Assembly: GCA_016858145.1 (NCBI GenBank) | Contig: JAEHOE010000029.1 | Span: 682,001 to 746,000, forward strand | Direction of reading: 5' to 3' | DNA length: 64,000 bases | Source: Edaphochlamys debaryana | Lineage: Eukaryota; Chlorophyta; Chlorophyceae; Chlamydomonadales | Part shown: piece after piece, positions 24,001 to 35,100 of the stretch | How the letters are laid out: each line of letters starts with the position of its first letter | Numbering within the stretch: the first letter of the stretch is position 1 | Made by a program: the position numbers and the translations under genes | Notes under the pieces: model-generated | The model's input: only the letters and a program-made list of their open reading frames with translations | What the model was told of the DNA's origin: nothing | Databases searched by the model: none

Positions 24001-27000
24001 ATCACCCCACCTGCAGCTCGAACTCCTGCCGTAGCTTGGTGATCTCCTTGGCGTGCTCCAGCTTGAGCTGCCGGATGATGTCCTGGTGGGCCAGCTCCTG
24101 GGGGGGGGGGGGAGGAAGGGGAAGGAGGCATGGCATACAGGGGATGGCTGAGGCGGTAAGGGGGGGGGGGCTGTAGAGCACGGGTCGGGGGATGGAGGTG
24201 GAGGTGCCGTGTGTGTGGGCGGAGGTACGACCACCCAGTGCGGATTGCTGTGCTGTGCTGCCCAGCTCGGGCTGGCTGGTGGCTACCCGCGCTCGCAGGC
24301 ACGGGCACAGGAGCTACCCGTCCGCTAGCGGGCCGGCCGCACGTGCTGGGAGCGCCGTGGACTGACCACGTGTGAGGGGCTCCCATGCAGGACCATCACG
24401 GTAGCAAGCCAACGGCTGCGCAGTGGCTCGTTAGCCCGTAAGCCTCGCCGGCCCCCCCGCGCTAAAGGCTCGTGAGCCCTTTCTCACGCCAGGCGGTGCG
24501 TCTGCCTCTCGACTAACAGCCGGCCCGGGAGCCCCCGACCTCTGCGCTGGTAGCTCCCGCAGGGCGGTTGGGCTGCCCGGCTGCCCGTCGCCTGGAGCCC
24601 CCCGGCACCGTCCAGCCTGAGCCGGAGGGCCCCAACGGGACCTGTGCAAGGCCGAGTGAGCCATGCAACCAGACGCCTCAGCTGAGCGCTTCGGTCGCCG
24701 AGCTGTTGCGGGACGGGACGGGGCGGGGCGGGCCCCTCCGCCGCGTGGCTGCCCACCCCGCCCCCGGGCTCGGGTTCGGGGAAGCCCCGGGCTGGGCTGC
24801 ACCGGCCCCCCCCCCCCGCTGCCCAGCCAGCGAGTCCCAGCCAACAAGCTCAAGTCTCCGATGGCGAGCCCAGCTGGGGCTATATCGGCAACGAAAGGGG
24901 CTGCCGGGACCAGCACCAGCACCAAGGCCACGGCCGGGCGGGCCAGTCCATGGGCACACGCTCAAGCCAAGCCACAGTCAGCGCTGCGGCCTCCGGGGCG
25001 GCCCTCTCCGTGCTCCCAGCCCGCACAAAGGGATAGAGGTGGGAGGCGCTTGCTCGACGCACGGAGCAACCCTCAAGCCGTGCGTGCCGCAGTTGGCTGC
25101 AGCCCAGCGCACGCCGCAGGACAGCTCACAGCAATCATGAGCCGCGACGTCGCCACAGCTGCGGCGCGGCAGCCACGCCCACACCCTGGTGCAGAGTGGC
25201 CTCTGCGCCTTCCGCCCGGTGTGGCACGACCCCGACGCCAGGGGCTGGTGCCGGTGCCTCTGTCTGGCTGCCGGCAGCCGCAGCCCCGCCACCCCCGCTG
25301 CCCCCGCGGCCAAGGCCCGCCGCGACTGGCTTCGCAGCTGGGCCCGCCGGCTAGGCCCGCCCCCTCCGCGGCCTTGCAGCCCGCCGCTGCCAGCTTCCGC
25401 CAGCTTCCGACCATGCCTGCTCCTGGCCTGCCCCAGGGAGTCCGCCTCTCCGGCTCAACCAAGCCTGTTGCCCGCGACCGCAACGCCCGAGCGGCGGCCG
25501 TAGCGGCCGGCGCCCTCCGCTCCTGCTCCGGCCTGTCAGGGGCTTCACGGCCCGGCCCCAAACTCCAGCAGCAGCGCCCCCACGAGCCAAGGTGCTGCGG
25601 GCCCCACAGAGGGGCCCCAGAGGAGGCCGTGCCTGGGCCTCCGGGGCCCCAGACGAGGCCGTCCCTGGGCCCCCAGAGGAGGCCGTGCCCGGGACCAAGC
25701 GGAGCTGCGGCTACGGCCGCGGTCACGGCTGCAGCCGCCCTCCTCAACGCCCTCGTCCAGGGGCCAAAGTCCGGCCCGCTCGCCGCGTTCGCGAGGGCGC
25801 ACCGCTGCCCCCGGCCGTGCTGCCAGCCGCATGGCGGCTTCGAGCCACCGCCGCCGGCTCCTTGCCGGCGTCAGTGAGGCGGTGCCGGTGCCAGCGCACG
25901 CGCCTGCGCGCCAGCTCCTCGCTGCCCCAAGCGCTGCCAGACCGTCAACAATCGCGTGACAGAGCTGCCCGAAACCATGGACAGCTGCCCTGGCGCCGGC
26001 TCCGTCACGTGGTCGCCCCAGCTGCCTGCCTGGCGCCAAGGCTGGCTCCTTGCCGGCGCCAGAGCCGGTGCCAACAGCGCGAGTGCGCCGCTCCGTGCTC
26101 AGACACAGCGTGTGGCTCGCACGCGCGCACCGGCACGGAGCCCTTTGTGCAGCCGTCGCCCTTCCCTTCTCACCTCACGCCCCATCAACCGCTCCCAACA
26201 AGCACCCAGCCCAGGTCCCTCCCGCCCCCGCCCCTTTCCCTCTTACTAAAGCACCCTCAGCCCCCACCTGCTCCTTCAGCTCCAGCTTGAGGTTGCGCTT
26301 GTCCTTCCCCAGGTCCGTCTCCCGCTTGCGGAAGTCGTCCTGCTGCAGCTTGAGCGCCAGCTCGCCGTCCGCCTTGAGCGTCGTGATGTTGTTCTGGTGC
26401 TCGTACAGCAGGTGCTTAACCTTCTGCTTGTAGACCTGTGGAGGGGAGGCGGGTGAGGGGAAGGGAGCCGGGTGGGGCGGGATGGGGTTGGGTGGGTGGG
26501 AGGAGGGAGGGTGGGAGGAGGGGGGGCTGTCTGCGCGGGTTTCTGGCCCCAGCGCCCGTGCAAATCCCCAGCTGCAGCTGGGATACAGTAGAAAGCATCC
26601 CTGACCTCTCTCCCAACCCAGTTCCCCGGGCTCTAAGGCCTTACGGCACGCAGGCAGTGGGGCCCACCTTGATTTCCACTTGGTGCCGCTCCTCCATCTC
26701 CTCCGTTTCCCGGTCCTTGTTGCGCAGCTCCGCTTTCCGGTCCTCCAGGTCCTTCTTTGAAATCTCCCAGAAGGCATTGATCTTATCCTGCGCTCAGGCA
26801 CGAGCGAGGGTGAGCCCTGTGGCCCTTGCATGCGGCGCGCGGACCGCGGTCAGCTTACTCTCTCTAGTTGCATGTAGTTTCGGTATTCCTCCTCCTTGTT
26901 CTTCTCCTTTTCAAGGGTGCCAATCTTTTGGTTGAGCTCCTCCACCGAGGCGCCCTCGATGTCGCCTGTTTGGACGGCATCCTTCTTGGAGTCCTGCCAA

Positions 27001-27115
27001 CGCAAGAACGTAACGAACGTGAGCACTCGCTACTGTAGAGGGCCTGATACAGTGCAGATAGAGGGTTCGAGGTGCTTGCCTTCTTTCCCTTTGCGGACTT
27101 CTTTTTCGGAGCCAT
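21026..27115 (-). CDS. DRC4: Nexin-dynein regulatory complex subunit 4 (GAS8/PF2)
   Basis: Coiled-coil base-plate subunit of the axonemal nexin-dynein regulatory complex, which couples doublet microtubules and regulates dynein; the Chlamydomonas gene is PF2. Thirteen minus-strand exons give 473 residues in one frame: 27115-27080, 26993-26859, 26787-26668, 26435-26268, 24097-24011, 23628-23554, 23359-23222, 22952-22887, 22720-22638, 22351-22240, 22013-21915, 21657-21529, 21199-21026. The length fits the family (about 480). The start is Lys-rich ([12 protein letters not shown]). Then come long Glu/Lys/Arg/Leu coiled coils with family hallmarks: [50 protein letters not shown] and [17 protein letters not shown]. 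The C-terminus ends [13 protein letters not shown]. Intron 1 appears to use a GC donor (AAG|gcaagc). Intron 4 is unusually long (2.2 kb). It is transcribed divergently from the uL15m gene. Confidence 0.96.
22085..22192. repeat. (GCCCCA)n hexamer microsatellite in DRC4 intron 10
   Basis: About 18 nearly perfect hexamers are read directly. On the transcribed (minus-sense) strand they become (TGGGGC)n, a dense series of GGGG runs. The repeat sits between exons 22240-22351 and 21915-22013 and is removed by splicing. Confidence 0.95.
24098..26267 (-). other. Long GC-rich intron 4 of DRC4, possible insertion
   Basis: At about 2.2 kb this intron is several times longer than its neighbours. From about 24240 to 26180 the DNA lacks the C-rich/G-rich intron texture and is instead dense in CCGGC and GCCGG words. 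It contains a short tandem repeat at 25621-25690 (GAGGCCGTGCCTGGGC-like, three copies) and related segments near 25860 and 26045 (CTCCTTGCCGGCG). A 404-codon plus-strand frame (24663-25877) is Ala/Pro/Arg-rich and matches no family I know. It may be an old transposon or satellite insertion. Confidence 0.5.
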
Positions 27116-27405
27116 TTTCGCGGGTCGCTAGGTGTCCTAGTGTGTCGTTCGATAAGCTTGATTCGGCTAGTGTCGTCTCGCTGGAAAACTTGACAGGCCT
27201 CGGCACCCAGAGACCTCAATCGCGGCATGAGGGCCGTACCCGAGGGGAAACTTGCCTCTCGCCTTCCCCTCGCTGTATCAGTTGATAGCCGCTCACTTGA
27301 ACTACGCGTGCCAACTGCACTTGGGCCTATCGCAGGACCCTAGGTCCCGACTGCCAAGGACAAGGCTTTGGGCTGGGGCGTTGGGCCCCTGAGCCTTTAG
27401 CGAAC
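27116..27405. promoter_or_regulatory. Divergent promoter between DRC4 and uL15m
   Basis: The start codons of DRC4 (minus) and uL15m (plus) are 290 bp apart. This interval must hold both promoters and both leaders. No clear TATA box is visible. It is lower in GC than the flanking introns. Confidence 0.7.
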
Positions 27406-30400
27406 ATGTCTAGGGCAGCGACCAGTCTCCTAGTGCGCTTGGGTGCAGCGTGCCAACGATCATTGGGCGTCGCCCTTGCCGACACGGCAGCCGCGCCGAG
27501 CTGCTCCTACACCACTTTCGCGGCTGGTGCTCTTAGCGCTCATGCGCCCGCGCTGCGGCTATGCAGCCTGGCAAGCAGCGGCGCGTCTCCATCGTGGCTC
27601 CCATCATCGGGGGCCGGCACGAGGGGGCCATCGGGCCTCGCAGCCTGGCCCGCTAGCACACGTGGCTTTGCGAGCGGCGGGGATCCTCGGCCTGAGGCCC
27701 CAGAGTACTTCGTGGGCCTCGGGAACTTGCGCGACAACCCGGGGGCCACACGGCAGGTGCGCCGCCTGGGGTGGGTTGCCCCAGCGGGATCCTCTCTGGA
27801 GGGCAGGAGGTCCGCCGGGGTTTGGACCCGGGCAAGGGCAAAGGCAAGGGCGCCGGGCGTCGGGTGGGACTTGCGGTCCCCTTGAGGACTGGCAGGAGGG
27901 CTGTTGGGGAGCGCTGGGGAGCATAGCCAGAGTCCGGAGCAAGGGCGGGGCCTGCAGGATGTCAAGGGGCCCTGGGGACTAGGATTGCCGTAAGGGTCTG
28001 GGGCATTGCTGGCGCTTCTGGTCCGAATCCCCCGTACTGGTGAACTGGGGGGCAACCTGGGCGGGGTCGTTGGGGGCGGTTGGGGTCAGGAAGGCGCGCC
28101 TGAGGGGGCTGAGACGGCGCATGATCTTTTCGGTTTGGAAGGTTTGCTGCTGGTACCGGTATCGGTATCGGGCAAGCAAGCACTTCCCTATCTCATCACC
28201 TCCTCGCTACCCGCCGCCCCCCAATCTGCAGCGCATCCGCGTGGGCCGGGGCGACAGCGGGCGCCGCAACAAGTACGGCGGCCGGGGCATGAAGGGCCAG
28301 AAGGCGCACGGTGCGTGCGTGTGTGTGGTGGTGAGGGGGGGGGCGGCTCGGCAAGGAGCGGGGGCTAGGTAGTCGTAAGGCTGGCGATTGGGTTTGGTAC
28401 GTGTGCGCTGTGCGTGTGGTGTGGTGTGGTGTGGTGGGGGGCACGGAAGGGGTACCGATACCTCGGAATGGGCCCCTAAGTAGGAAGGAGAGAGGTTAGC
28501 CCTGCTGCGGTGTGGAATCACGTATGGGTAGGGGCGGCTCGACAAGGAGCGGCTCGACAAGAAGTTAGGGACTAGGGTATTCTTAAAGGCTGGCCAAGCG
28601 ATCCGGGCTGGTCGTGGTCGTTAGACGCCACCCCGACGACCCCTAGACGCGGAGGGGTGCACTCAAGCGCAGAAACGGGGAACGGGGTCACACCCGGTGC
28701 CTCGACACATGCTGCCATCAACTCCTTGGTTGCGCTTCATCCGCCTGTTCCCGCACCGGCCGCATCCCGCACGCTCCCTGGTGAGGTCACATGATCCTGC
28801 CATGCTGAAACGCAGCCCCCCCTGCCTGCTTGTGCTCTCACCCTATCCTTCAGGCCGCGGCCCGCACATCCTGTTCGACGGAGGGCAGCTGCACTGGCTC
28901 AAGTTCCCCGTCACACGGCAGCGGCCCAGGTGGGGGGGGGGGGGGGGGCCCAGATGGGCCCGTGTGGATGGAGGGGGCTGGCTGGGTGGGGTGGGGGCAG
29001 GGTGGGGGCAGGCAGGGTTGGGGGCGGCTTGAAGGAGAGTGGCTAGGCAGTCAGGGCCCGCATGAGCTTGTGACCCCCGGTGTTGCAGGCAGTGGTGGAG
29101 AGGGCTGTCGACTGGTTTGGGGACCCAGGCTGGGGAGCAGGGGTGGTGGGGCGTTGCCTGTTCTGAGGATGAAGCGGAATTGCGATGCACCCTGCCATGC
29201 CCCTCGGCTGCCCGTCTCATCTTACCCCCTTGCCTTATCCCTCCTCCCCCTTAGCCCCTCCCCCTTACCCCCGCTCTCCAATGCTCCGCAAATCAATCCC
29301 CGCCTGCCCCCCCCCCCGATTCCTCTCTACCCCCCCCCCCCAGTTATGAGGTCCTGTACGCCCAGCTGGGTCTGTCCCGGGTGGCGGAGTTCGTGGCGCT
29401 GGGGCTGCTGGACCCCTCCCGGACCATCACCATGAAGGTAGGGGGGGAGGGGGGGGGGGGTGTCGAGGGAGAGTGGGAGGGGGGGAAAGAGGGGGCGGCA
29501 GGGGAAGAGGGCAGTGGATCCCGGGCACCCGACCTGGGCTGTGTCCGTGCAGGAGTCTGTAGCTCGGGACGTTTCGGAGCGAGGGGCAAGTCGATGCCCG
29601 ATGCCCGGGGTTTTGTGAAGCAGGCGCGGGGGGAGAGTGAGGGGGGAGTACTGGAAGGGGGTGGTGGAGGGAATGGCGAAACGGCTGCCGGGGGTGGGTC
29701 GGGCTCCCATTCCTCGATTGCTTAAACCGTCCCTGTGCTCCCACGTTGACCACCCTCACGTCACAGCATCTGTACGACAGCGGCTGCGTCACCTCCAACA
29801 TCAAGTACGGCGTCATGCTGTACGGCAAGGCGCGGTTGTCGTACCCGCTGGACCTGCAGGTACGGGGGCGGGAGGACTCGGCAGGTTTAGAAGGATGGGG
29901 TCGAGGCCTCTTTGAGCACTGCTTGTGCTCTCCACCGCCCCTGTGACTGATGTGTTTTTGCGACGGACAGCCCTTGCGCCTCGCGTGACGAAAGTCCCTT
30001 GTTGCGATGGACAATAGCCCGTCCCGTTAGTGCTGTCCTATTAGTCATGCAACCCCGCCGCCTTAGCTTTCGCTTTTCCTGACGCCCCCCGTGTCGCCCC
30101 CCAAAGGTGACCGCCTGTGCCCCGGAGTCTCGTGCCAGTGTGGAGGCGGCAGGCGGCCGGGTGACACGTGTGTACTACACACGGGAGGGCCTGGGTGCCG
30201 TACTGCACGTGAGTGTCTGTGGGTGCAGCGCCCGGGTGTGGTAGCGGTAGCAATGGGCCTACGGTAGTGGTTGCAACCACTCGGTTTGGGGCGGGCTTCC
30301 ACATGGGTGACTACACCCCTGCCTTCCCCCTGCCCCACCCATACCTCCTGCTCTGCGCCTGGGGCATCGTGCACTCGACCCTCATGCTGACCCCCCGTAT

Positions 30401-30630
30401 CCCCCCTTCCCCGCAAGGATTCCCTGGCGTCGGCGCGATCCCGCTCAGCAGTAAACACCCCTTCCCCTCCCCCGCCCCACCCCCGTTGTCCGCAGCCCGA
30501 GAAGTTCACGGAGCGGCGCCTGCCCCTGCCCCTGCCGCCGCCCCGCTGGCACCCCCGCCACGACGCCAAGTTCGACGCGATCGGCCTCATCCCGCCCGCC
30601 GTACAGCACGTGCAGGCCACGGCCATGTGA
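27406..30630 (+). CDS. MRPL15: Mitochondrial large-subunit ribosomal protein uL15m
   Basis: Structural protein of the mitochondrial 50S-type subunit. Seven exons join in one frame into 309 residues: 27406-27756, 28232-28310, 28854-28929, 29344-29437, 29767-29859, 30107-30208, 30496-30630 (TGA). The first exon encodes a long Ala/Ser/Arg-rich, acid-poor presequence typical of algal mitochondrial targeting, ending near STRGFASGG. The core begins with the L15 N-terminal signature (NLRDNPGATRQ, then RIRVGRGDSGRRNKYGGRG and MKGQKAHG), followed by RGPHILFDGGQLHWLKFP and the C-terminal L15 fold (NIKYGVMLYG, VEAAGGRVTRVYYT). The mitochondrial rather than plastid form is inferred from the extended C-terminal part (PLPLPPPRWHPRHDAKFDAI) seen in mitochondrial L15 proteins. 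Confidence 0.94.
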
Positions 30631-30907
30631 GGAGCACGTGCCGTACCGTACGGACTCGGCTGGATGCGGAGCGGACGAGTACATCAGGGCTTGGGATGGA
30701 TGGGACCTGGGTGAAGAGAGGATAAGGTTGAGGGAGGGCACAGTGCGTGGGTTGGGGTTGGCCGCGTTGGCCGCTGGGTGCCATGCGCCGGGGCGGGTGC
30801 GGTACCGCGGCTTGATGTGGGTTGGCTTGATGGATTCGGATCCAGGCGGTTGCTGCGTGACCTGGGTCTGGATCCAGGCGGGTGATGCTGGCGGGTGAGG
30901 GAGCGGA

Positions 30908-30912
30908 TGTAA
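30908..30912 (+). terminator. TGTAA poly(A) signal of uL15m
   Basis: TGTAA lies about 280 bp after the uL15m stop codon, a normal 3' UTR length for volvocine genes. Confidence 0.65.
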
Positions 30913-31910
30913 TGACTGATGCTTCCTGCAGGAAGCTCAAGAGATTACGGGCAGGCTGTTGTGGGGCCACGCGTCAGTGGGTGGGCCTTGGAAGGTGGGC
31001 CTTGGGAATAGGAGCCGCGTGCGTCATATGGATGCGGGGGAGCTCTTAACGGCTTGGGGGGGGGGCGGGGGGGGGGGGCATTGCTTGGATTTGGCAGGCC
31101 GGCGTGTAGTCGGGCGCTTTGCTCCGTGAGACCGGATGGTGGGGCGTTGCAACATTCAGGTATGCGTGTCCTGGCCCGGTCCGTGAGCGATGCATCTGAC
31201 CGGGACGTCGACCTGGGTCGACCGAGGTGGCCAGCAGTGCAGGGTCACTTCGAATACGTGTAAGCTTGTCGGATTCGTGTAGCTGGGCAAGGCAAGCAGC
31301 AAGGCTATCAGATCTGGTACCACACGGAGCGGAGAGTGCGGACTGCCGGCGGAGAAAGAAGGCACGCAACTGGGCACGGCTTTGCCAGATGGGGTCTCGA
31401 CTCTGGAGTCTGGACAAAGGAGCTGACGTGCCGAAGTCTCCGTGCAGTGCAAACGGGGCGGGGCGGAGGGCTGACATGGTCGCTCAAGTCCTGGGTTTAG
31501 TCGCAAGGACCGTGTCACGAATTCTTGCCTTTGTTCATATCCCCAGGTGCCCCGTCCCAAATTCCCCGACCCCGGTCGGCCGGAATCCCCCGACCCCCGA
31601 CCTCACATCCTGCTGTCAGCCCCACCAAATCCAACCCCCGCGATCATGGTCAGCTGGTGACATGGGCTTCCCCGGAATCCCGACCCCATGTCTACCCTCC
31701 AGGCGGGGTTCACGCGCTGGCGCTGAAAGTGTGGCCGACCCCAGGGTCGGCGTTTCTTCCCAGCCGCGGAATTCTCAAGCTCACTTGCGCAGTGGGGCTG
31801 GTGGTTGAGCGTCCTGTCGTGGCCGCTGCCTTCCAAAATTGCCAGGCGAAACGGCGCGCGCATCCGTCGTGGCAACGGTGCGCAACACTCCTCGCCTTAC
31901 CCACCCGCGC
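30913..31910. other. Intergenic region, no gene recognised
   Basis: Between the uL15m poly(A) signal and the TATA-like element of the giant gene I see no exon chain, RNA gene or repeat family. Confidence 0.6.
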
Positions 31911-31924
31911 TATACTTATAGTAT
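31910..31924 (+). promoter_or_regulatory. TATA-like element upstream of the giant gene
   Basis: CTATACTTATAGTAT is the most AT-rich stretch in the upstream region. It lies about 235 bp before the ATG at 32157. The function is inferred from position and composition only. Confidence 0.45.
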
Positions 31925-32156
31925 GTCTAATCCGTTACGATCACTGTGAAGGCTCCAACCTTGAGTTGGCCGTGACCACTTTGCTCACCTCAGAAGTCGC
32001 GCCGGCCGTGTTTCTCAACTTGCGGAGACGTGTCTAGCTATTTTACACGATATCAAGGAACTTTCAGCAAGGGACGCATCGCAGCGCGTCATTATTAGCG
32101 CACATGCTGGGGTAGCTACTCGCCCTCAGCGGCCTGTTGCCTAAGTGGCCGCACCA

Positions 32157-35100
32157 ATGGCTATAGCCTGGTGTCGTAGAACAGCTTGGAATCGACGTGG
32201 TTTGGCGCTCGCCACGGTCGCAGTCGCATGCTTGCTTGTGCCATTCGCCGTGGACGCCGCGTTGACAGGTAGAGAGCACAGGGCGACGAGCCATCTGGCC
32301 TAAATGTTCTAGCTCGCATCTGCACGTCACGTCTCGCACGTCACCTGCGACCGAGTTCCTGACGGTGACGGCTGTCCGTCGGTGGCACGCGTGCACGCTT
32401 TCCCGCGCCTGCACCCCTCTCGCGCCTGCACCCCTTCCCCCAGCAACCCTTGCACCAACCCGGGGCAATTGCTACACATCTCCCGACTCCATATCACATC
32501 TCCTGCACTCCTCTCACACGTCTCTCGTGCACCCCCCTCCAACCCGTATCGGCTGCACTCACGTGTGGCCTCCCCACCACCCCTGCCTGCCTCGGCATTT
32601 CCCCACTCCGCCCCTCTTCCCCTCTGCGACTCGTCCCGTCCGGACGAGCCAGATGCCCCAACCCTACCCCAACCCCAACCCCGTGCCCCAACCCCTCCAC
32701 CCCCCGCTGCCGCCGTCCAGGTCTGGCGCTTCCCCCCCTGGACGTTCCCGCCAGCCAGTTCGGCGGGGGCTGGGCCAGCTCCTCCAGCCTGGTCTTCAGG
32801 GACCTCATGAAGGTGCGCTGGGGAGGGGCGCTTACGGATGGGTGGTCCAGTCCTGATGTGGGTCGGCAGGGGCAGGGCGTTGTGCCGGTAGAGTAGAGAG
32901 TACACTTCTCACTTTCTGCTATTCCGGAAGCCTTCCTATCACCTCCCCCCGGACCCCGCAGACACCCGCAGGCCCCCCATACGTCAGCCCCTCACCCCGC
33001 CCAAACCCTCTCCGCGGCACGCCTCCCCTTGCGACACGCTTCCCCGGCGCTCCTCTTGCTTGCTTTCCCCAACACGGTACCCCATCTCTAATATCATGGA
33101 TGCCTTCCCTTTCCATCCCTTCCATCCGACTACGCAGCACGCCTCCCCCTGGGACACCCAGTCCCGCCGCTCCTCCGTCAACGGCACCGGCGGCTGGGGC
33201 TGGCTCAACCCGCAGCTCGTGCCCCTGCGCCCGGACGGCTACCCGGCAGGCAGGGCGGCGGGCAGGGGGGGGCTCAAGCAAGGGAGGGGGGAGAGCACCT
33301 TTGCATCGCGGGAGGGGCTCAAGCAAGGGGTGCCGGGGCTTGCTGGGGAGCAGGAGCCGGTTCAAGGGCTTGGGCGGGAGGGTGGGGAACACCTGTGCTT
33401 CGCGGGGGGTTGGCCCCAGGGGCTCCTGGGCGGGGACCTGGCGGATGGCCGGGGGTAGCTGGGGGTAGCTGGGGAGCAGGACGTTGCGGCAGGGCCTCGG
33501 TTGAACCCAAAGCAATGCGCAATGCAGCGCAGTGCACTATGGCACGCAGGAGGCCTGGGCCTGGGTCTGAGTGCCGGCTCGTGGGCGGGTGGAGCAGGCG
33601 GGGTGGGGCCAGAGCATGCCATGCCAGCCGGGGTCGGCCCAAGGGCGTGCGGCCTTCGGGCTGCGGGCACGAATTGGTGATTCAGGGTCCTTGCCGGTGC
33701 TGCGATGCCTCATTCTCCCTCCCCAACCGCAGGCCTCAACGTCACCCAGGACGGCTACACCTGGTCTGCGGTGGCCTACATCGGCCGGGGGGGCGCGTAC
33801 TACCCCGCAGGTGTGTGCATGCGTACGTTGCGTGCGGGGTTGCATGTGGGATTGTTAGACCAAAAGGGTACCGCGGAGGAACTCGTACTGAGTCCCGTGA
33901 CCCATCCCCGAATGACTCCAACTTGGCCAACGCACAGGACGCTGAGCCTGGATTCCTGGATCTCGACCCTTTGCTCGGCTTGCACTTTCGTCACAAGGGT
34001 ACCGCATAGGCTACTGAGAGGATGCCGATCCTGTGACCCATCCCCGCCATTCTACTTCTTGCCTCTCCTAGGTCGCTACCTCGTGCTGTGGGAGGGCGAG
34101 GGCGCGCTCATGATCGACGGTGACGCGGCCTACCCCCCCGTGTCGTACACCTCCGGGCGGGCGGTTGTGGACGTGACGCCTTCGCCCGTCAACGACAGCA
34201 GCCCGGGTGCGAAGGGAGGGATGGGGGCTGCAGTCTGTGGGGTGCGAGGATGTGTGCGCATCTTGTGCTACTTGTTGAGGGGCACTGGAGGGTGACCGAC
34301 AGCAGCGCGGGGGCGGATGACCTGGGGTCTGCGGGCGGTTGCGTCAGTTACTGGGCCGACCTGTGCGCGCCCTGCGGGCTGGGTGGTGCTGGCGGGTTCT
34401 TCATCAGGATCGAGGCACGATGTGGGGTCTGTGGGTCAAGCGGGATAAGGCGGGCGCGGTAGCACTCGCCGCGTACTGCCCAGCTGCTGCTTTGCACTGC
34501 CCAAATAAGCTGACGCCCCCCTTCTTTTTCCCCCTTCCAACACCCCAGGTCTCCGCGTGCGCATCACGGCCTCCTCCCTCGCCAACCCCGTGCGCCGCAT
34601 CCGAGTGGTGGCGGAGGCGGGCGAGACCTCCTTTGAGGCGCAGCCCTTCCAACCCGAGTTCCTGGAGGCGCTGGCGGTGAGATCTGGGTGTGTACGGCAT
34701 CAGCTGTTGCCCCCACTCCACGACGCCCCCTCCCCAGGGCGTCCCGCTGCTCTGCCTCTCCGCCTCCTTCGGCCCTCCTAGTGTCTGACCCTGCTTCCCC
34801 CTAGCTTCCCCCTCACAACCCCCTCTTCTCCCCCTCCATCCCCAGGGCGTGCCCCTGCTCCGCCACTCCGCCTCCGACGGGCCCCACTCGCTCAGCATCT
34901 GGCCCCACTTACCCCTCACAACCCCCTCTCACCCCCCTCTTCCCCACCCCCCCTCCCCAGGGCGTGCCCCTGCTCCGCTTCTCCGCCTGGATGCGGTCCA
35001 GCGGGGACCCCAATAACGCCCGCACCGCCCCGCGCGCCTGGGAGGCACGGACCACACCCAGCCACTGGTCCCAGGTGGGGTCGGGGGGGAGGGGTAGCGG

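Noticed and set aside
24663..25877. 404-codon plus-strand open frame
   Set aside because: It lies inside DRC4 intron 4, is Ala/Pro/Arg low complexity, and its reverse strand is open too; high GC with few stops explains it.
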